From: Fibrivirga algicola
GTDB taxonomy: Bacteria; Bacteroidota; Bacteroidia; Cytophagales; Spirosomataceae
Reading direction: 5' to 3'
Assembly (NCBI RefSeq): GCF_011742925.1
Contig: NZ_WAEL01000002.1
Span: 372,001 to 436,000 of the forward strand
Length of the DNA: 64,000 nucleotides
The notes under the pieces were generated by a model, which worked only from the letters and a program-made list of their open reading frames with translations, ran no database searches and had not been told where the DNA came from. Of the stretch, positions 18,348 through 27,869 are shown piece by piece (within the stretch, counting starts at the first letter, position 1; each line of letters begins with the position of its first letter). The translations under genes were made by a program, and so were the position numbers.

Positions 18348-19568
18348 CTAGATTGATTTGTCTTCGTAGAAATAAACAGGTGATTGCAAATGGCCTAGTT
18401 CGGCCTGTAGGAGCCAGTCTGATGGTAATTGCGAACCAGCCGCCGATTTCAGGCTACTTTTAGTGTTTGTCTGCATTACCAATCGAACTAAAAAGGCGTA
18501 TTTTCGGGTAATAACCGCCCAACTGTACCGGCGATGGGCAATGGTCTTCATCACTATAGCCTGCCGCTTTAAGGCCGCCACAGACGTATGCTGAATATGA
18601 TAGACCAACTCCCTGGCTGTTTTAAAAAACAGCGCCTTGTTTTCTGTTGTGGTACGATTATAGCTAACGTCAAATGAGATGATCGGAAGGCCCAAATACA
18701 TAGCCTCTACCAGCGACGGATTTGTACCGCCGGCACTGTGCCCATGAATGTAGACTAAACAATTACTACGAAGCAGATCCAACGTACGCTGGTCATAGAT
18801 TGGGTCGAGCAGATGTAAATTCGAATAAGCTTTGTATTTATTCTGTAACTCTATACCATACTCGCTATTGGCCCAGTTGCCAACCAGCACCAATGTGTGC
18901 CTGGTTAGTTGAGCAAAGGCTTCCAGTGTTATATGGATATTGTTCTCCGGCTCGATCCGGCAAACCGAAAAAGCGTAGGCTTTGGTCAATACCGGATACT
19001 GTAGGCGATCAGCGGGTGTTGGGGTTACAGCCATTGTATGGTCTGCCCCGTATTCAATAATATGGCTTAGCGTCTTATACCGGATAGCAGTGTAATTCTG
19101 TATAGACTCGTTGTCGGAAATGTCAGCGTGCGAATAACGCACCGCCATCCATTCGGCCGCCCATAAATACCACTTAGCGAGCTTACTCCACTTGTGGCGC
19201 TTCCACTCTATACCGTCAATGGAGATAATTATCTTTTTTCGGGTAAACCACCGGACGAATGGTAGAACAAACCCACCACTTACGCCCAGAATCAGCAGAA
19301 CATCGGCATATAGCAACGCATGTAAAATACTGACACAATCATATATAATGCTTTGTATCCCATTAGCGTCGAAGGGAAGATATATAAGTCGGGCGCCCTT
19401 ATAGTGGCTTTGTCGTTCGGCTTGGCCGTATTTTTTAGTAGTACAATACACTGACAGGTTTAAGTCATTGCCCAGATGCTCAACCAAGTGTTCTGCCAAC
19501 GTTTCGAAACCACCGTACTTAGCAGGAATGCCGACGGTCCCAATAATTGCTACGCTTGTCTTACTCAT
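18348..19568 (-). CDS. Family 4-type glycosyltransferase with DUF1972 N-terminus
   Basis: 406 residues. The N-terminal half matches DUF1972 (VAIIGTVGIPAKYGGFETLAEHLVEHL), found on rhamnosyltransferase-like enzymes; the C-terminal half is a GT-B fold donor-binding domain with HGHSAGGTNPSLVEAMYLGLPI, where the Glu of the E-x7-E-like segment contacts the nucleotide sugar. First gene of the unit with the WecA-like transferase, and therefore probably the enzyme that adds the second sugar. Upstream lie a candidate sigma-54 promoter and a TTCC-N7-GGAA palindrome, as for the main exopolysaccharide units. Donor sugar unknown. Confidence 0.85.
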   Translation of the reverse strand: MSKTSVAIIGTVGIPAKYGGFETLAEHLVEHLGNDLNLSVYCTTKKYGQAERQSHYKGARLIYLPFDANGIQSIIYDCVSILHALLYADVLLILGVSGGFVLPFVRWFTRKKIIISIDGIEWKRHKWSKLAKWYLWAAEWMAVRYSHADISDNESIQNYTAIRYKTLSHIIEYGADHTMAVTPTPADRLQYPVLTKAYAFSVCRIEPENNIHITLEAFAQLTRHTLVLVGNWANSEYGIELQNKYKAYSNLHLLDPIYDQRTLDLLRSNCLVYIHGHSAGGTNPSLVEAMYLGLPIISFDVSYNRTTTENKALFFKTARELVYHIQHTSVAALKRQAIVMKTIAHRRYSWAVITRKYAFLVRLVMQTNTKSSLKSAAGSQLPSDWLLQAELGHLQSPVYFYEDKSI

Positions 19569-19605
19569 GTTACGGTTTAGTTAAATTTTGCCCTTTGCGG
19601 CCATA

Positions 19606-19625
19606 CTATCCTAAGCCGTGCCAAA
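19606..19625 (-). promoter_or_regulatory. Candidate sigma-54 (-24/-12) promoter of the glycosyltransferase/WecA unit
   Basis: The reverse strand reads TTTGGCACGGCTTAGGATAG: a perfect -24 TGGCACG with GG at 19622-19621 and, 10 nt on, a conserved G at 19610; the usual C after it is A. The predicted start near 19597 gives a 29-nt leader. Confidence 0.5.
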
Positions 19626-19677
19626 CTAAAAAAAACGCCTCTATTGGCTGCAAAAGGCATATATCTACTCTGAATGC

Positions 19678-19692
19678 TTCCCAATTCTGGAA
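19678..19692. promoter_or_regulatory. TTCC-N7-GGAA palindrome, candidate activator-binding site
   Basis: TTCC (19678-19681), seven bases, GGAA (19689-19692). Its centre lies 76 bp upstream of the -12 position of the candidate sigma-54 promoter, the usual range for an enhancer-binding protein. Confidence 0.55.
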
Positions 19693-19718
19693 AAACTTTC
19701 CACTTTTTACAATCAGTG

Positions 19719-19774
19719 AAAAAAGAGATGTCCCCTGAATAAACGGGTTCTGTTTATTCAGGGGACATCTCTTT
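19719..19774 (-). terminator. Rho-independent terminator with perfect 23-bp stem
   Basis: Arms 19722-19744 and 19752-19774 are perfectly complementary with a 7-nt loop. On the reverse strand six T residues follow (19724-19719), so it ends reverse-strand transcripts. Confidence 0.85.
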
Positions 19775-19848
19775 GATAGCTCAACAAGCAACGTTTAGCT
19801 GCAGGCGAGTTGGAATAATTTGCAGGACTGGATATATGAACATAACCT
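19719..19848 (-). ncRNA. Candidate sigma-54-dependent small RNA, about 130 nt
   Basis: Between the divergent genes starting at 19568 (reverse) and 20080 (forward) lies a reverse-strand unit consisting of a -24/-12 promoter match (19858-19875), about 75 nt of unique sequence and a near-ideal terminator (19719-19774). A terminator between divergent genes has no protein gene to serve, which argues for an RNA. I found no convincing reading frame in the predicted transcript. The same activator-type palindrome found before the polysaccharide genes lies upstream (19944-19958). Function unknown; a regulator of polysaccharide or kinase mRNAs would be a reasonable guess. Confidence 0.55.
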
Positions 19849-19857
19849 ACTCATAAT

Positions 19858-19875
19858 CAGCAAAATACCACCCAA
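19858..19875 (-). promoter_or_regulatory. Candidate sigma-54 promoter of the small RNA
   Basis: The reverse strand reads TTGGGTGGTATTTTGCTG: GG at 19873-19872, ten bases, GC at 19861-19860 inside a perfect -12 box TTTGCT. Predicted start near 19848. Confidence 0.55.
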
Positions 19876-19943
19876 AATCTATATATGATAAAACATCAAT
19901 TCCAATTGAAACCCTGCTATTCCAGTCCAGATTATAGACTCTA

Positions 19944-19958
19944 TTCCATAATTTGGAA
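19944..19958. promoter_or_regulatory. TTCC-N7-GGAA palindrome, candidate activator-binding site
   Basis: TTCCATAATTTGGAA. Its centre is 91 bp upstream of the -12 position of the candidate small RNA promoter; it could also act on the FIST gene 120 bp to the right. Confidence 0.55.
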
Positions 19959-20079
19959 AAACACCACGTTTTCGGAATAACATAATTATCTGATGTACAG
20001 CACATTAGGTTCAATATGTAAAATTGGTATGATTTTACCTATCCTTTTTTGTTGACTTAGTACTTACAAAACCACTAGT

Positions 20080-21219
20080 ATGCTCGCCTCTGTCGTTCAG
20101 TTTACAGATAATATCTGGTCTCAACATGTTATCAGTAAGCCATTAGAAGATAAAGAAGCGCAACTGGTACTTGGATTTGGGGCGAAGGAGATCTTGCAGG
20201 AAGAAACGCTCTTTACAACCATTAAGGCTAAATTTCCGAATGCAGACATCGCACTGTGCAGTACAGCAGGAGAAATTTATCAGGATACTGTTCAGGATAA
20301 CACCCTCGTGGCAGTAGCCATGAGCTTCACTGACACCCGAATTAAAACTGCTTCAGTAACTATTACCGATTATCACACAAGTTTTGAGGCAGCAAAATCG
20401 CTGTCAACTAAACTATTAGCCGACGATCTGAAGTACATAATGGTACTATCTGATGGCTGCCTTGTGAATGGTAGTGAGCTAGTGAAAGGATTCGCCGTAG
20501 GAGCCAAAAACGTATTGGTAACCGGGGGCTTGGCGGGCGATGCAGCTGAATTTAAATCCACACTTGTAGGACTTAACGAACAACCTACCGAAGGAAAGAT
20601 TGTAGCCATTGGGTTCTACGGCAACAAATTAGTAGTAACCCATGGGTCAAAAGGTGGTTGGGACATGTTTGGGTTAGAAAAAGAGATTACCCGGTCGGAA
20701 GGCAATGTGTTGTACGACATCAATAATGAGAATGCATTAGCCATTTACAAGAAGTACCTGGGGCCTGATTCAGAGAAATTACCGGGGTCAGCCTTACTCT
20801 TTCCGCTTTCGGTAACTAGCCCAGGCACAGCACTACCGGTAGTGCGCACTATTTTGGCGGTTGATGACGTCAAGAAGAGTATGACCTTTGCCGGAGATGT
20901 GCCAATAGGCTCAAAAGTCCGGTTTATGAAGGCGAATTTTGATAAGCTCACAGCCGCAGCAGCGGCAGCGGCACAACAAACACGCTTTGCCAATAACCGG
21001 AACTCTGATTTTTCGCTTTTAGTAAGTTGCGTAGGCCGGAAACTTATATATGGACCTCGCATCGACGAGGAAGTTGAAGCTGTTAGTGAAACACTCGGCA
21101 ACAAGGTGCCTATTGCAGGGTTCTATGCCAATGGAGAAATATCACCGTTCTATGACGGAGGAAATTGCCAGCTACACAATCAAACGATGACGATTACTTC
21201 TTTTTATGAACTACCATAA
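20080..21219 (+). CDS. FIST domain sensor protein (NosP-like)
   Basis: 379 residues, soluble: FIST N domain (about 25-215; VLGFGAKEILQEE, CSTAGEIYQD, VLVTGGLAGDAAEF) followed by a FIST C domain (about 220-355; ending GFYANGEISPF). FIST proteins are ligand-sensing partners of signalling enzymes. NosP proteins of this family bind haem and nitric oxide and modulate a hybrid kinase encoded beside them. Here the coding sequence overlaps the next gene, a hybrid kinase, by 14 nt, the same arrangement. I infer that this protein senses a small ligand, perhaps nitric oxide, and controls that kinase. Haem binding cannot be judged from sequence alone. Confidence 0.85.
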   Translation: MLASVVQFTDNIWSQHVISKPLEDKEAQLVLGFGAKEILQEETLFTTIKAKFPNADIALCSTAGEIYQDTVQDNTLVAVAMSFTDTRIKTASVTITDYHTSFEAAKSLSTKLLADDLKYIMVLSDGCLVNGSELVKGFAVGAKNVLVTGGLAGDAAEFKSTLVGLNEQPTEGKIVAIGFYGNKLVVTHGSKGGWDMFGLEKEITRSEGNVLYDINNENALAIYKKYLGPDSEKLPGSALLFPLSVTSPGTALPVVRTILAVDDVKKSMTFAGDVPIGSKVRFMKANFDKLTAAAAAAAQQTRFANNRNSDFSLLVSCVGRKLIYGPRIDEEVEAVSETLGNKVPIAGFYANGEISPFYDGGNCQLHNQTMTITSFYELP

Positions 21220-24200
21220 GCTGCTTCTTAAACAGATAGCTAGACATTTGCCAGCCGATATGCTGGAAAATCCCAGAATGAACAAGTTTCTGGGTGTCAT
21301 CAGCGAATCGTATGCAGCCCTGGATAGAGATAGAGAATTGGCGGAGCGTGCCTTCACTATCAGTGAAGAAGAATACCTACAATTGCATAATAAGCTTAAA
21401 CACGAAATTTACGTCAGGAAACAATCAGTTGAGAAGTTAAAGGAAGCAGCAGGAAAAATTGCCGGGCTACATGTACAGGATGGCTCAGACGATCTGCTGG
21501 AAATTGCTCGTTTTCTTAACCAGCAGGTCAGTGAGCGAAAAAATGCGGAAGAGGTATTTGTTTCGTTGGTTGCAAACATGCAAAGCGGCGTATTGCTGGA
21601 AGATGAGAACCGCCGTATAACGCTCACAAACCAATTGTTTTGTACCCTTTTTGACATACCAGTTACCCCTTATAAAATGCAAGGGGTAGATTGTACATCC
21701 ATTGCTGAAGACACAAAACATTTATTCAAAAATCCCAACGCCTTTAGTGAACGTATTGAAGAAATTCTGGCTGAGCGGAAGCTAGTTATGGGGGATATTC
21801 TGGAGCTGGTAAATGGAAACACATACCAGCGGAGCTATATTCCCATTTTTATAGACAGAAAGTACAAAGGGCATTTATGGAGTTACACGGACATAACTGA
21901 GCGTAAAAAAAGTCAGGATGCCATTGAGCAGAGCGAACTCAAAAATCGCCTGATCATGAATGCCGCTCTCGATGCCATTATAACGATTGACACCGCTGGC
22001 GCTATCACATTCTGGAACCCACAGGCTGAAAAAGTATTTGGCTGGCACGAATCGGAGGTACTGGGCAAAAAGTTGTCTGACGTACTCATTCCTCATGTAC
22101 ACCGTGAGGCGCATGAGAAAGGCATGTCTTATTACAATCAAACTGGTTATGGACCTGTTTTGGGTAAGCACATGGAATTACCAGCCATTAACCGGGACGG
22201 TAAAACTTTCATGATCGAAATGTACATCATACCTGTAAAACAGGGAGATGATGAATTTTTCTGTTCATTTATTCGGGACATTTCAGAGCGCAAGAAGAAC
22301 GAAGAGGAACTGGAGCGCCTTTCACGTGTAGCTAGTGCTAATAAAAATGGTATTGTCTTTGTTAACCTCGACGGAAAGATATTCTGGTCGAACGAGGGAT
22401 TCTGCAACCTAACGAAATACAGTAATAGTGAAGTAATTGGTCGATCACCAGTTGACCTATGCGAGGGTCCACTCTCTGAAAAAAATTGTTCGCAAACTAT
22501 ATTCGACGCTTTCAAAAAAGGTAAACCGTTCGATCTTGAGAGCATACATTATAGGAAAGATAAAACGTGGTTCTGGGCCAAGACAAGTGGCCAGCCAGTA
22601 CGAAATTCAGCTGGAGAAATTACTCATTATTTCTCCATGATAGAAGATATATCAGCGGAGAAGGTATCACAGAAGAAGTTAAAAGAATACGAAGAGCGAT
22701 TAAGAATGGCATTAACCAATGTTGGGGATAACTATTGGGAGCATGATTTTACCACCAGTAAAACTTATTTTTCCAATCTTGGCAACAATATCCTGGGCGA
22801 AGTACTAACTGATCACACGAATGTAGCCGATTTGTGGTGGAACCGTGTGCATCCGGATGATAAGCGAATCTTGGAAAAAAATGATTTTAGTTATAAAGCA
22901 GGACTGATTAATCAGCATCAACACGAATATCGCGTCATTCATAACGACGGATCAATTCACTGGGTATTAGACCGGGGCGTAGTCATTGAAAAAGACAGCG
23001 AAGGCAACCCACTCAAAATTATTGGAACGCATATTGACATTACCCATCACAAAAAACTGGAGCTGGAGCTTATTGCGGCAAAAGAAGTAGCGGAAGAATC
23101 AACCAGAGTCAAGGAGTCATTTCTGGCTAACATGAGCCACGAAATACGCACGCCGATGAACGCCATCATGGGTATGGCCAACCAGCTATCGAAAACAGCT
23201 CTCAAGCCTGATCAGCAGTTTTATTTAAACGCGATACAGTCGGCCACCGATAATTTGCTTGTAATCATTAATGATATACTCGATTTATCGAAGATCGAAG
23301 CGGGCAAGTTAGTACTCGAGACAATTGCATTTGAACCCAAACTTGTCGTTCAAAAAGCAATGCAGGTAATGATGCACAAAGCCGAAGAAAAAGGACTTTC
23401 TTTCACCAACTTGTTCTTCGACAGTACGTTATCACCCGTTTTAATTGGTGATCCGTACCGGGTCAATCAGTTGTTACTTAACCTTATTTCCAACGCTATC
23501 AAGTTTACGGAAAAAGGCTCTGTTGATATCCGCTGTCAGGTAATTGATCAAACTCAAACCAGTCAGCTTATCAAAGTGACCGTAACCGATACGGGGATCG
23601 GCATAGACCCCTCATTTTCTAAAACAATCCTTCAAAAGTTCATGCAGGAAGACGCCTCTATTACAAGGCGCTTTGGTGGCACTGGCCTTGGCCTGAGCAT
23701 CTGTAAGAACTTAGTTGAATTGATGGCTGGTACGATGGAAGTACAGAGTCAGAAAGGTGTAGGTACGTCTGTTTCCTTTACCATTCCTTTTTCAATCGGG
23801 GTCTACGAGAATTTACCAGTAAAAGAAACGGACCAGATCAACACGGATATAATTGCGGGAAAACGCATATTAGTGGTCGATGACAATGAGATGAACCGGC
23901 TGGTGGCATCTACCGTATTGAGTAACTATGGTGCCATTATCGAAGAAGCACAGAACGGCCGTAAAGCGCTGGACAAGCTGGAAGAGCAGCCTTTCAATCT
24001 GGTGCTTATGGACGTTCAAATGCCTGTGATGGATGGGATTGAGGCTACACGTATCATACGGTCTAACCTCAGCGATAGTCTGCCGGTCATTGCCCTAACT
24101 GCCTTCGCGGTGAAGGGGGACAGTGAGAAATTCATTGCTGCCGGTATGAGCGACTACCTCTCTAAACCATTTGAAGAAAACCAATTACTGGCTGTGGTGG

Positions 24201-24598
24201 CGAGATGGCTGGCTAAAAGTAAGGGACCCGCTCAGTTGCAGCAAACCCAGAAAACACCCTTGTTCGACTTGTCGATGCTGGAACGCATGGCAAATGGCGA
24301 TCAGGCATTTATCGCCAAGATGACTAGTCTCTTTGTTGATTATGGCCCAACTTCCGTTCAGGAGATTGATGCTGCTTACGCCCTTGGTGACTATGAAACG
24401 GTAAGGCGAGTAGCTCACCGTATCAAGCCCTCTATCGACAACTTAGGAATAAAGGTTTTAAAAGACGATATCCGTACGATTGAGAAAGAAGCCGGTATTT
24501 CCCTGTCTGCCGACCAACTCGATAGCTTGCTGGCCAAGCTGAAAGACGTTGTTACGAAAGTGGCAACTGATCTGCAAGCAACTCATGCGCAGGTGTAG
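21206..24598 (+). CDS. Hybrid sensor histidine kinase with four PAS domains, receiver and HPt
   Basis: 1130 residues, no membrane segment. An N-terminal coiled-coil region (about 1-115) precedes four PAS domains (about 119-232, 245-362, 370-485, 495-615), HisKA with His645 in [11 protein letters not shown], HATPase_c ([14 protein letters not shown]), receiver domain with Asp936 in LVLMDVQMP and HPt with His1071 in [11 protein letters not shown]. The first PAS, catalytic core, receiver and HPt closely resemble the kinase at 13088-15607. Its start overlaps the FIST gene by 14 nt, implying coupled translation and a physical partnership. Its 3' end overlaps the convergent glycosyltransferase gene by 47 nt. 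No regulator lies next to it, so the HPt may pass phosphate to the sigma-54 activator at 15625 or the receiver at 37036. Confidence 0.92.
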   Translation: MNYHKLLLKQIARHLPADMLENPRMNKFLGVISESYAALDRDRELAERAFTISEEEYLQLHNKLKHEIYVRKQSVEKLKEAAGKIAGLHVQDGSDDLLEIARFLNQQVSERKNAEEVFVSLVANMQSGVLLEDENRRITLTNQLFCTLFDIPVTPYKMQGVDCTSIAEDTKHLFKNPNAFSERIEEILAERKLVMGDILELVNGNTYQRSYIPIFIDRKYKGHLWSYTDITERKKSQDAIEQSELKNRLIMNAALDAIITIDTAGAITFWNPQAEKVFGWHESEVLGKKLSDVLIPHVHREAHEKGMSYYNQTGYGPVLGKHMELPAINRDGKTFMIEMYIIPVKQGDDEFFCSFIRDISERKKNEEELERLSRVASANKNGIVFVNLDGKIFWSNEGFCNLTKYSNSEVIGRSPVDLCEGPLSEKNCSQTIFDAFKKGKPFDLESIHYRKDKTWFWAKTSGQPVRNSAGEITHYFSMIEDISAEKVSQKKLKEYEERLRMALTNVGDNYWEHDFTTSKTYFSNLGNNILGEVLTDHTNVADLWWNRVHPDDKRILEKNDFSYKAGLINQHQHEYRVIHNDGSIHWVLDRGVVIEKDSEGNPLKIIGTHIDITHHKKLELELIAAKEVAEESTRVKESFLANMSHEIRTPMNAIMGMANQLSKTALKPDQQFYLNAIQSATDNLLVIINDILDLSKIEAGKLVLETIAFEPKLVVQKAMQVMMHKAEEKGLSFTNLFFDSTLSPVLIGDPYRVNQLLLNLISNAIKFTEKGSVDIRCQVIDQTQTSQLIKVTVTDTGIGIDPSFSKTILQKFMQEDASITRRFGGTGLGLSICKNLVELMAGTMEVQSQKGVGTSVSFTIPFSIGVYENLPVKETDQINTDIIAGKRILVVDDNEMNRLVASTVLSNYGAIIEEAQNGRKALDKLEEQPFNLVLMDVQMPVMDGIEATRIIRSNLSDSLPVIALTAFAVKGDSEKFIAAGMSDYLSKPFEENQLLAVVARWLAKSKGPAQLQQTQKTPLFDLSMLERMANGDQAFIAKMTSLFVDYGPTSVQEIDAAYALGDYETVRRVAHRIKPSIDNLGIKVLKDDIRTIEKEAGISLSADQLDSLLAKLKDVVTKVATDLQATHAQV

Positions 24599-25697
24599 CT
24601 CCGGCCGTCTCAGGCCCAAATACGGCCAGAATCTGCCGACGAAACGCACTCCCTGAAAATGAAGCCGCCCGTGACCGGGCTGCTTCGGCCATGCGCATAT
24701 ACAGCGTTATGTCTGATGATAACCGCCGTAACGCATCAACCACCGGCGGGAGGTTGAGTGCATCGACAACAAAGCCTTCCACCCCATCGTCGATCAGTTC
24801 GCGAACGCCCCCAACTGGCGGAACAAGAACGGGACGGCCGCACAGCATACCTTCCAGAATGGTTAGCCCGAAGGTTTCAACCCAGGCAGTGCGGTGCGAC
24901 AAGTTAAGCACGACATGTGCCTTTTCGTAGAATGAGATCGTATCTGTTTGCGCTGCAAAAACAGTACAATTGATCGGTGGCTGTACCTGAGCCACAAAAA
25001 CGTCGACATCGGCTTGATTGGCGTTCAGCACCAGCATAAACCGAATATGCGGTAGTTGCTGAGCTACCGCCACAAACTCATTGATGCCTTTGTAAGCTTT
25101 ATTGGAGCAAATCATCAGCGCCGTAAACGGAAACACGGTATTAGGCGAGCTTATCTCACCCGCCCGCTTCACAAAAGAATCCGGCAAGGCATTGTATATC
25201 AACCGGCTGGCGGGTCTGCTCAAGGCTGTCTGTCGGGCCGTGTAATCAGAAACAAATAGCGCTTCCTGAGCCGTCCAGTTGGCCACACCGCGTAGCCACA
25301 TCTTTAGAATTCGGGGTTTGATACTCACCTCATGTACGTGATACACCACCCGGCAGCCACGTAGACGCCCGGCCAGTGCTGCCCCGAAAGGAAGCAGCGT
25401 ATTGATGTAGACAGTATCTGTTGCGCGAAGCAAAAAGAGCAACCGGACAAACAGGCGAAATTGAGTAACCAGATAATTGACCAGAGTAACCACTTTAGCA
25501 GGATGCCACCTATACTGAAGTGCCTCGGTGGAGATACCAGCGATATTACTCAAAAAGCCAGTTCCCGAAGGTGTAGCCGTAAAGAGCGTGACAACGTACC
25601 CAGCCGCCTGGAGAGCTTCGAGTGACTGCCTGAAAACAAGTGGGCTTCCGCTCCAGTCATTGAGCAGATGAACCGCGATAATCCGCTTCGATTTCAT
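24552..25697 (-). CDS. Glycosyltransferase family 4 (GT-B)
   Basis: 381 residues with a family 1/4 glycosyltransferase domain: N-terminal acceptor half starting IIAVHLLNDWSGSPLVFRQSLEAL, and donor-binding half with TAWVETFGLTILEGMLCGRPVLVPPVGGVREL, which contains the E-x7-E-like motif. Last gene of the exopolysaccharide unit. Its start overlaps the preceding glycosyltransferase by 41 nt, and its 3' end overlaps the convergent hybrid kinase gene by 47 nt, leaving no room for a terminator. It should add one sugar of the repeat unit on the cytoplasmic face; specificity unknown. Confidence 0.85.
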   Translation of the reverse strand: MKSKRIIAVHLLNDWSGSPLVFRQSLEALQAAGYVVTLFTATPSGTGFLSNIAGISTEALQYRWHPAKVVTLVNYLVTQFRLFVRLLFLLRATDTVYINTLLPFGAALAGRLRGCRVVYHVHEVSIKPRILKMWLRGVANWTAQEALFVSDYTARQTALSRPASRLIYNALPDSFVKRAGEISSPNTVFPFTALMICSNKAYKGINEFVAVAQQLPHIRFMLVLNANQADVDVFVAQVQPPINCTVFAAQTDTISFYEKAHVVLNLSHRTAWVETFGLTILEGMLCGRPVLVPPVGGVRELIDDGVEGFVVDALNLPPVVDALRRLSSDITLYMRMAEAARSRAASFSGSAFRRQILAVFGPETAGATPAHELLADQLPLS

Positions 25698-26958
25698 GTA
25701 AAGGAGAAGGGGTAGACGTAGTGGATAAAGCAGATTGATAGACAGCCCGGAGTTGTTCGCCCCGAACCGACCAATCGAAAGTTGATTTGAATCGCTGCCG
25801 GGCCAGGATTACCTCTTGCCGATAGACATCTGCTGAGCGATAGAGCGTTTCCAGGTGGCTGGCCATTTGCGCTTCGCCAAGTGCCAGATCAACGCCAGAT
25901 ACCCGCAACGTTGATTCAGGGTGCACAAATCGGCCAGGCCCCTCGTTGTTCCAGCAGACAACGGGGAGGCCATAGCTCATGGCTTCGGCCACTACCATGC
26001 CAGCCCCTTCGTGCGACGGAAACAGGAATACAGATGAGGACTCATACAGCGTAGTAACTTCATTCTTGGGAAGCCAGTTGATGATTTCGGTACAGGAGCT
26101 GATACCCAACTCGGTAATAAGCTGGCGAAGCAGTAGTTCGGCGGGGCCACTACCCACGAGCGTTAGCCGGGTGCGTTGCTGGTCGGCGGGGGAAAGCTTC
26201 CCGTAAAACAAGGCAAACGCCCGAACCGTACTCGTAAAGCCTTTCAGCGCAACAAACCGCCCAACTGACAACACCCGAAAACAGGTAGCTTCGTTTCTAT
26301 CAAGACGAGCCGGACTAACCGGGTCGGAGGCTACCGACGGCACAATACTGTACTGATGAGCCGGTAGTTGTAGTTTATCGGCTGCCGCCTGATTCATGCA
26401 GAGAATGTAAGCAGCCCGTTGTTTACTGAGTGTCAAGAAAGGGTCAAGTGTCCAGAAAGCCTGTTTTAATGTCCACAGAGCTCGCTCTTTCAGTTTGGCT
26501 TTCCAGCCAAATTCACGAATGGCGTTGTCCGGAATAGCTGGGTGATGCCCAACCGGCCCCCAGATCATTGGTTTTCCTAGCAGCCAGAGAAATGTTGGCG
26601 TCCAATCATTGTGAAAATTCACGTTGTGGACCAGATCAACCGGTAACCGTTTACGCTGTAGCCACACGGCCAGAGTTAGTTGCCAGCCGTAGTAATAAAT
26701 CATCGACAGCGTGGGGCCTTTTTTCCAGAACCGCAGCCAGTAGGGCCAGTCGAAATATAGAAACTGGGTACGTTGTCTAAGCTCGTTCAGTTCAGGATGT
26801 TCGTTCCAATAGCGCTCTATGGCAGGCTGGTTATTAGGCCGGGTCACGGCAATAACGCGTTGATACCGCGCTATTTGCAGGATAAAATTCCAACCCATGC
26901 CATCTTCTGATCCTTTGTAGGGATCAACGGCGTAGGCAGTGGCAAGTACGGTTTTCAA
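25657..26958 (-). CDS. Glycosyltransferase family 4 (GT-B)
   Basis: 433 residues. N-terminal half begins TVLATAYAVDPYKGSEDGMGWNFILQIAR, a motif common in family 4 enzymes with a D/GSEDGMGW loop; the C-terminal half carries VGRFVALKGFTSTVRAF and SSVFLFPSHEGAGMVVAEAMSYGLPVV with the E-x7-E region. It lies 71 nt after the acyltransferase gene and overlaps the next glycosyltransferase by 41 nt, so it is translated in one operon. Assigned to repeat-unit assembly by context; donor and acceptor unknown. Confidence 0.85.
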   Translation of the reverse strand: MKTVLATAYAVDPYKGSEDGMGWNFILQIARYQRVIAVTRPNNQPAIERYWNEHPELNELRQRTQFLYFDWPYWLRFWKKGPTLSMIYYYGWQLTLAVWLQRKRLPVDLVHNVNFHNDWTPTFLWLLGKPMIWGPVGHHPAIPDNAIREFGWKAKLKERALWTLKQAFWTLDPFLTLSKQRAAYILCMNQAAADKLQLPAHQYSIVPSVASDPVSPARLDRNEATCFRVLSVGRFVALKGFTSTVRAFALFYGKLSPADQQRTRLTLVGSGPAELLLRQLITELGISSCTEIINWLPKNEVTTLYESSSVFLFPSHEGAGMVVAEAMSYGLPVVCWNNEGPGRFVHPESTLRVSGVDLALGEAQMASHLETLYRSADVYRQEVILARQRFKSTFDWSVRGEQLRAVYQSALSTTSTPSPLHEIEADYRGSSAQ

Positions 26959-27029
26959 TGCAGTAGCGCGAGAAAGTGTATGAAGTCATTGTTTAGCCTC
27001 AACACAGCCAACCGGGTTGGGCGTATTGA

Positions 27030-27773
27030 TCAGGAAGCCATCGCAACGGCGGTTGCGCTAATGCTGGCCTGTTCACCGGGGTCCGCGATACGACTGCGCA
27101 GCAACCGGGCGGGCACACCGCCGATCAGACTGTTGGCGGGAAAAGACTGCGTAACGACAGCACCAGCGGCAATCACGGTTCCTCCGCCAATGGTTACCCC
27201 GCTAAGCACCGTGACCTTGCTGCCAATCCAGCAGTTGGGGCCAATTGTAATCGGTTTGCGTTCGGTACCCTGCAGGCGAATAGGTACGTTCAGATCGGCA
27301 AACAGGTGATTTTCTGGGTGGCAACTGAAGTACTGACCAATGATGCAGTCGTCGCCGATGGTAAGACCGCCCGCCCCGCCCAGATAGGCGAATTCACCAA
27401 TGCCTACCCGGTTGCCAATGCGAATAAACTGTCCGGGATTATCGAGCGTTGTGGAGACCACCAACCGGCTAAACGCGCCGATGCCGACCTGATCACCAAA
27501 TTCAATACCATGGATACTGATGGCTGAGCAGAGCACATGATCGCCCAGTTTCAAAAAACGCCCCCACCTGATTTGAGACAGATTAAAGAACTGAACATCC
27601 CGGCCCCGAATCATACCTTTCGGCGAACGCCCCCTCAGCAATAATGTGCTGCTGCGCAGCAGAGCCAACGTCTGTTGCCAGCAAAAAGCCAGAATCAGGC
27701 TGCTGGTGAGGGCTGGCGAGAAGCTGAATTGTGGATTACGGAGCCGGACAATTCGTTCAAGTACTGTTTTCAT
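27030..27773 (-). CDS. Hexapeptide-repeat acyltransferase (WcaF/maa-like)
   Basis: 247 residues. From about residue 60 on, successive hexapeptide repeats form a left-handed beta-helix (GDQVGIGAFSRLVV, GNRVGIGEFAYLGG, GDDCIIGQYFSCHPENH, GPNCWIGSKVTVLSGVTIGGGTVIAAGAVVT). The conserved HPENH stretch supplies a candidate catalytic His, and the end NSLIGGVPARLLR is typical of O-acetyltransferases of the NodL/LacA group. In this locus it probably acetylates the exopolysaccharide or a repeat-unit sugar. It sits between the fusion kinase gene and two glycosyltransferases. Confidence 0.85.
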   Translation of the reverse strand: MKTVLERIVRLRNPQFSFSPALTSSLILAFCWQQTLALLRSSTLLLRGRSPKGMIRGRDVQFFNLSQIRWGRFLKLGDHVLCSAISIHGIEFGDQVGIGAFSRLVVSTTLDNPGQFIRIGNRVGIGEFAYLGGAGGLTIGDDCIIGQYFSCHPENHLFADLNVPIRLQGTERKPITIGPNCWIGSKVTVLSGVTIGGGTVIAAGAVVTQSFPANSLIGGVPARLLRSRIADPGEQASISATAVAMAS

Positions 27774-27869
27774 AAAGGACGGATAGGTAAATCAGTGCTT
27801 AACAAATCAGTGCGTTGCTGGCGCGAAGGCAGTACAGTTCACAGGCAACTCCCGGTACCGGCCGCGCAC

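Noticed and set aside
19606-19791. 61-codon reverse reading frame across the terminator
   Set aside because: It is created by the 23-bp palindrome and promoter region and resembles no protein.
20016-20036. A sigma-54 promoter (TTGGTATGATTTTACC) for the FIST gene
   Set aside because: The invariant -12 G is missing.
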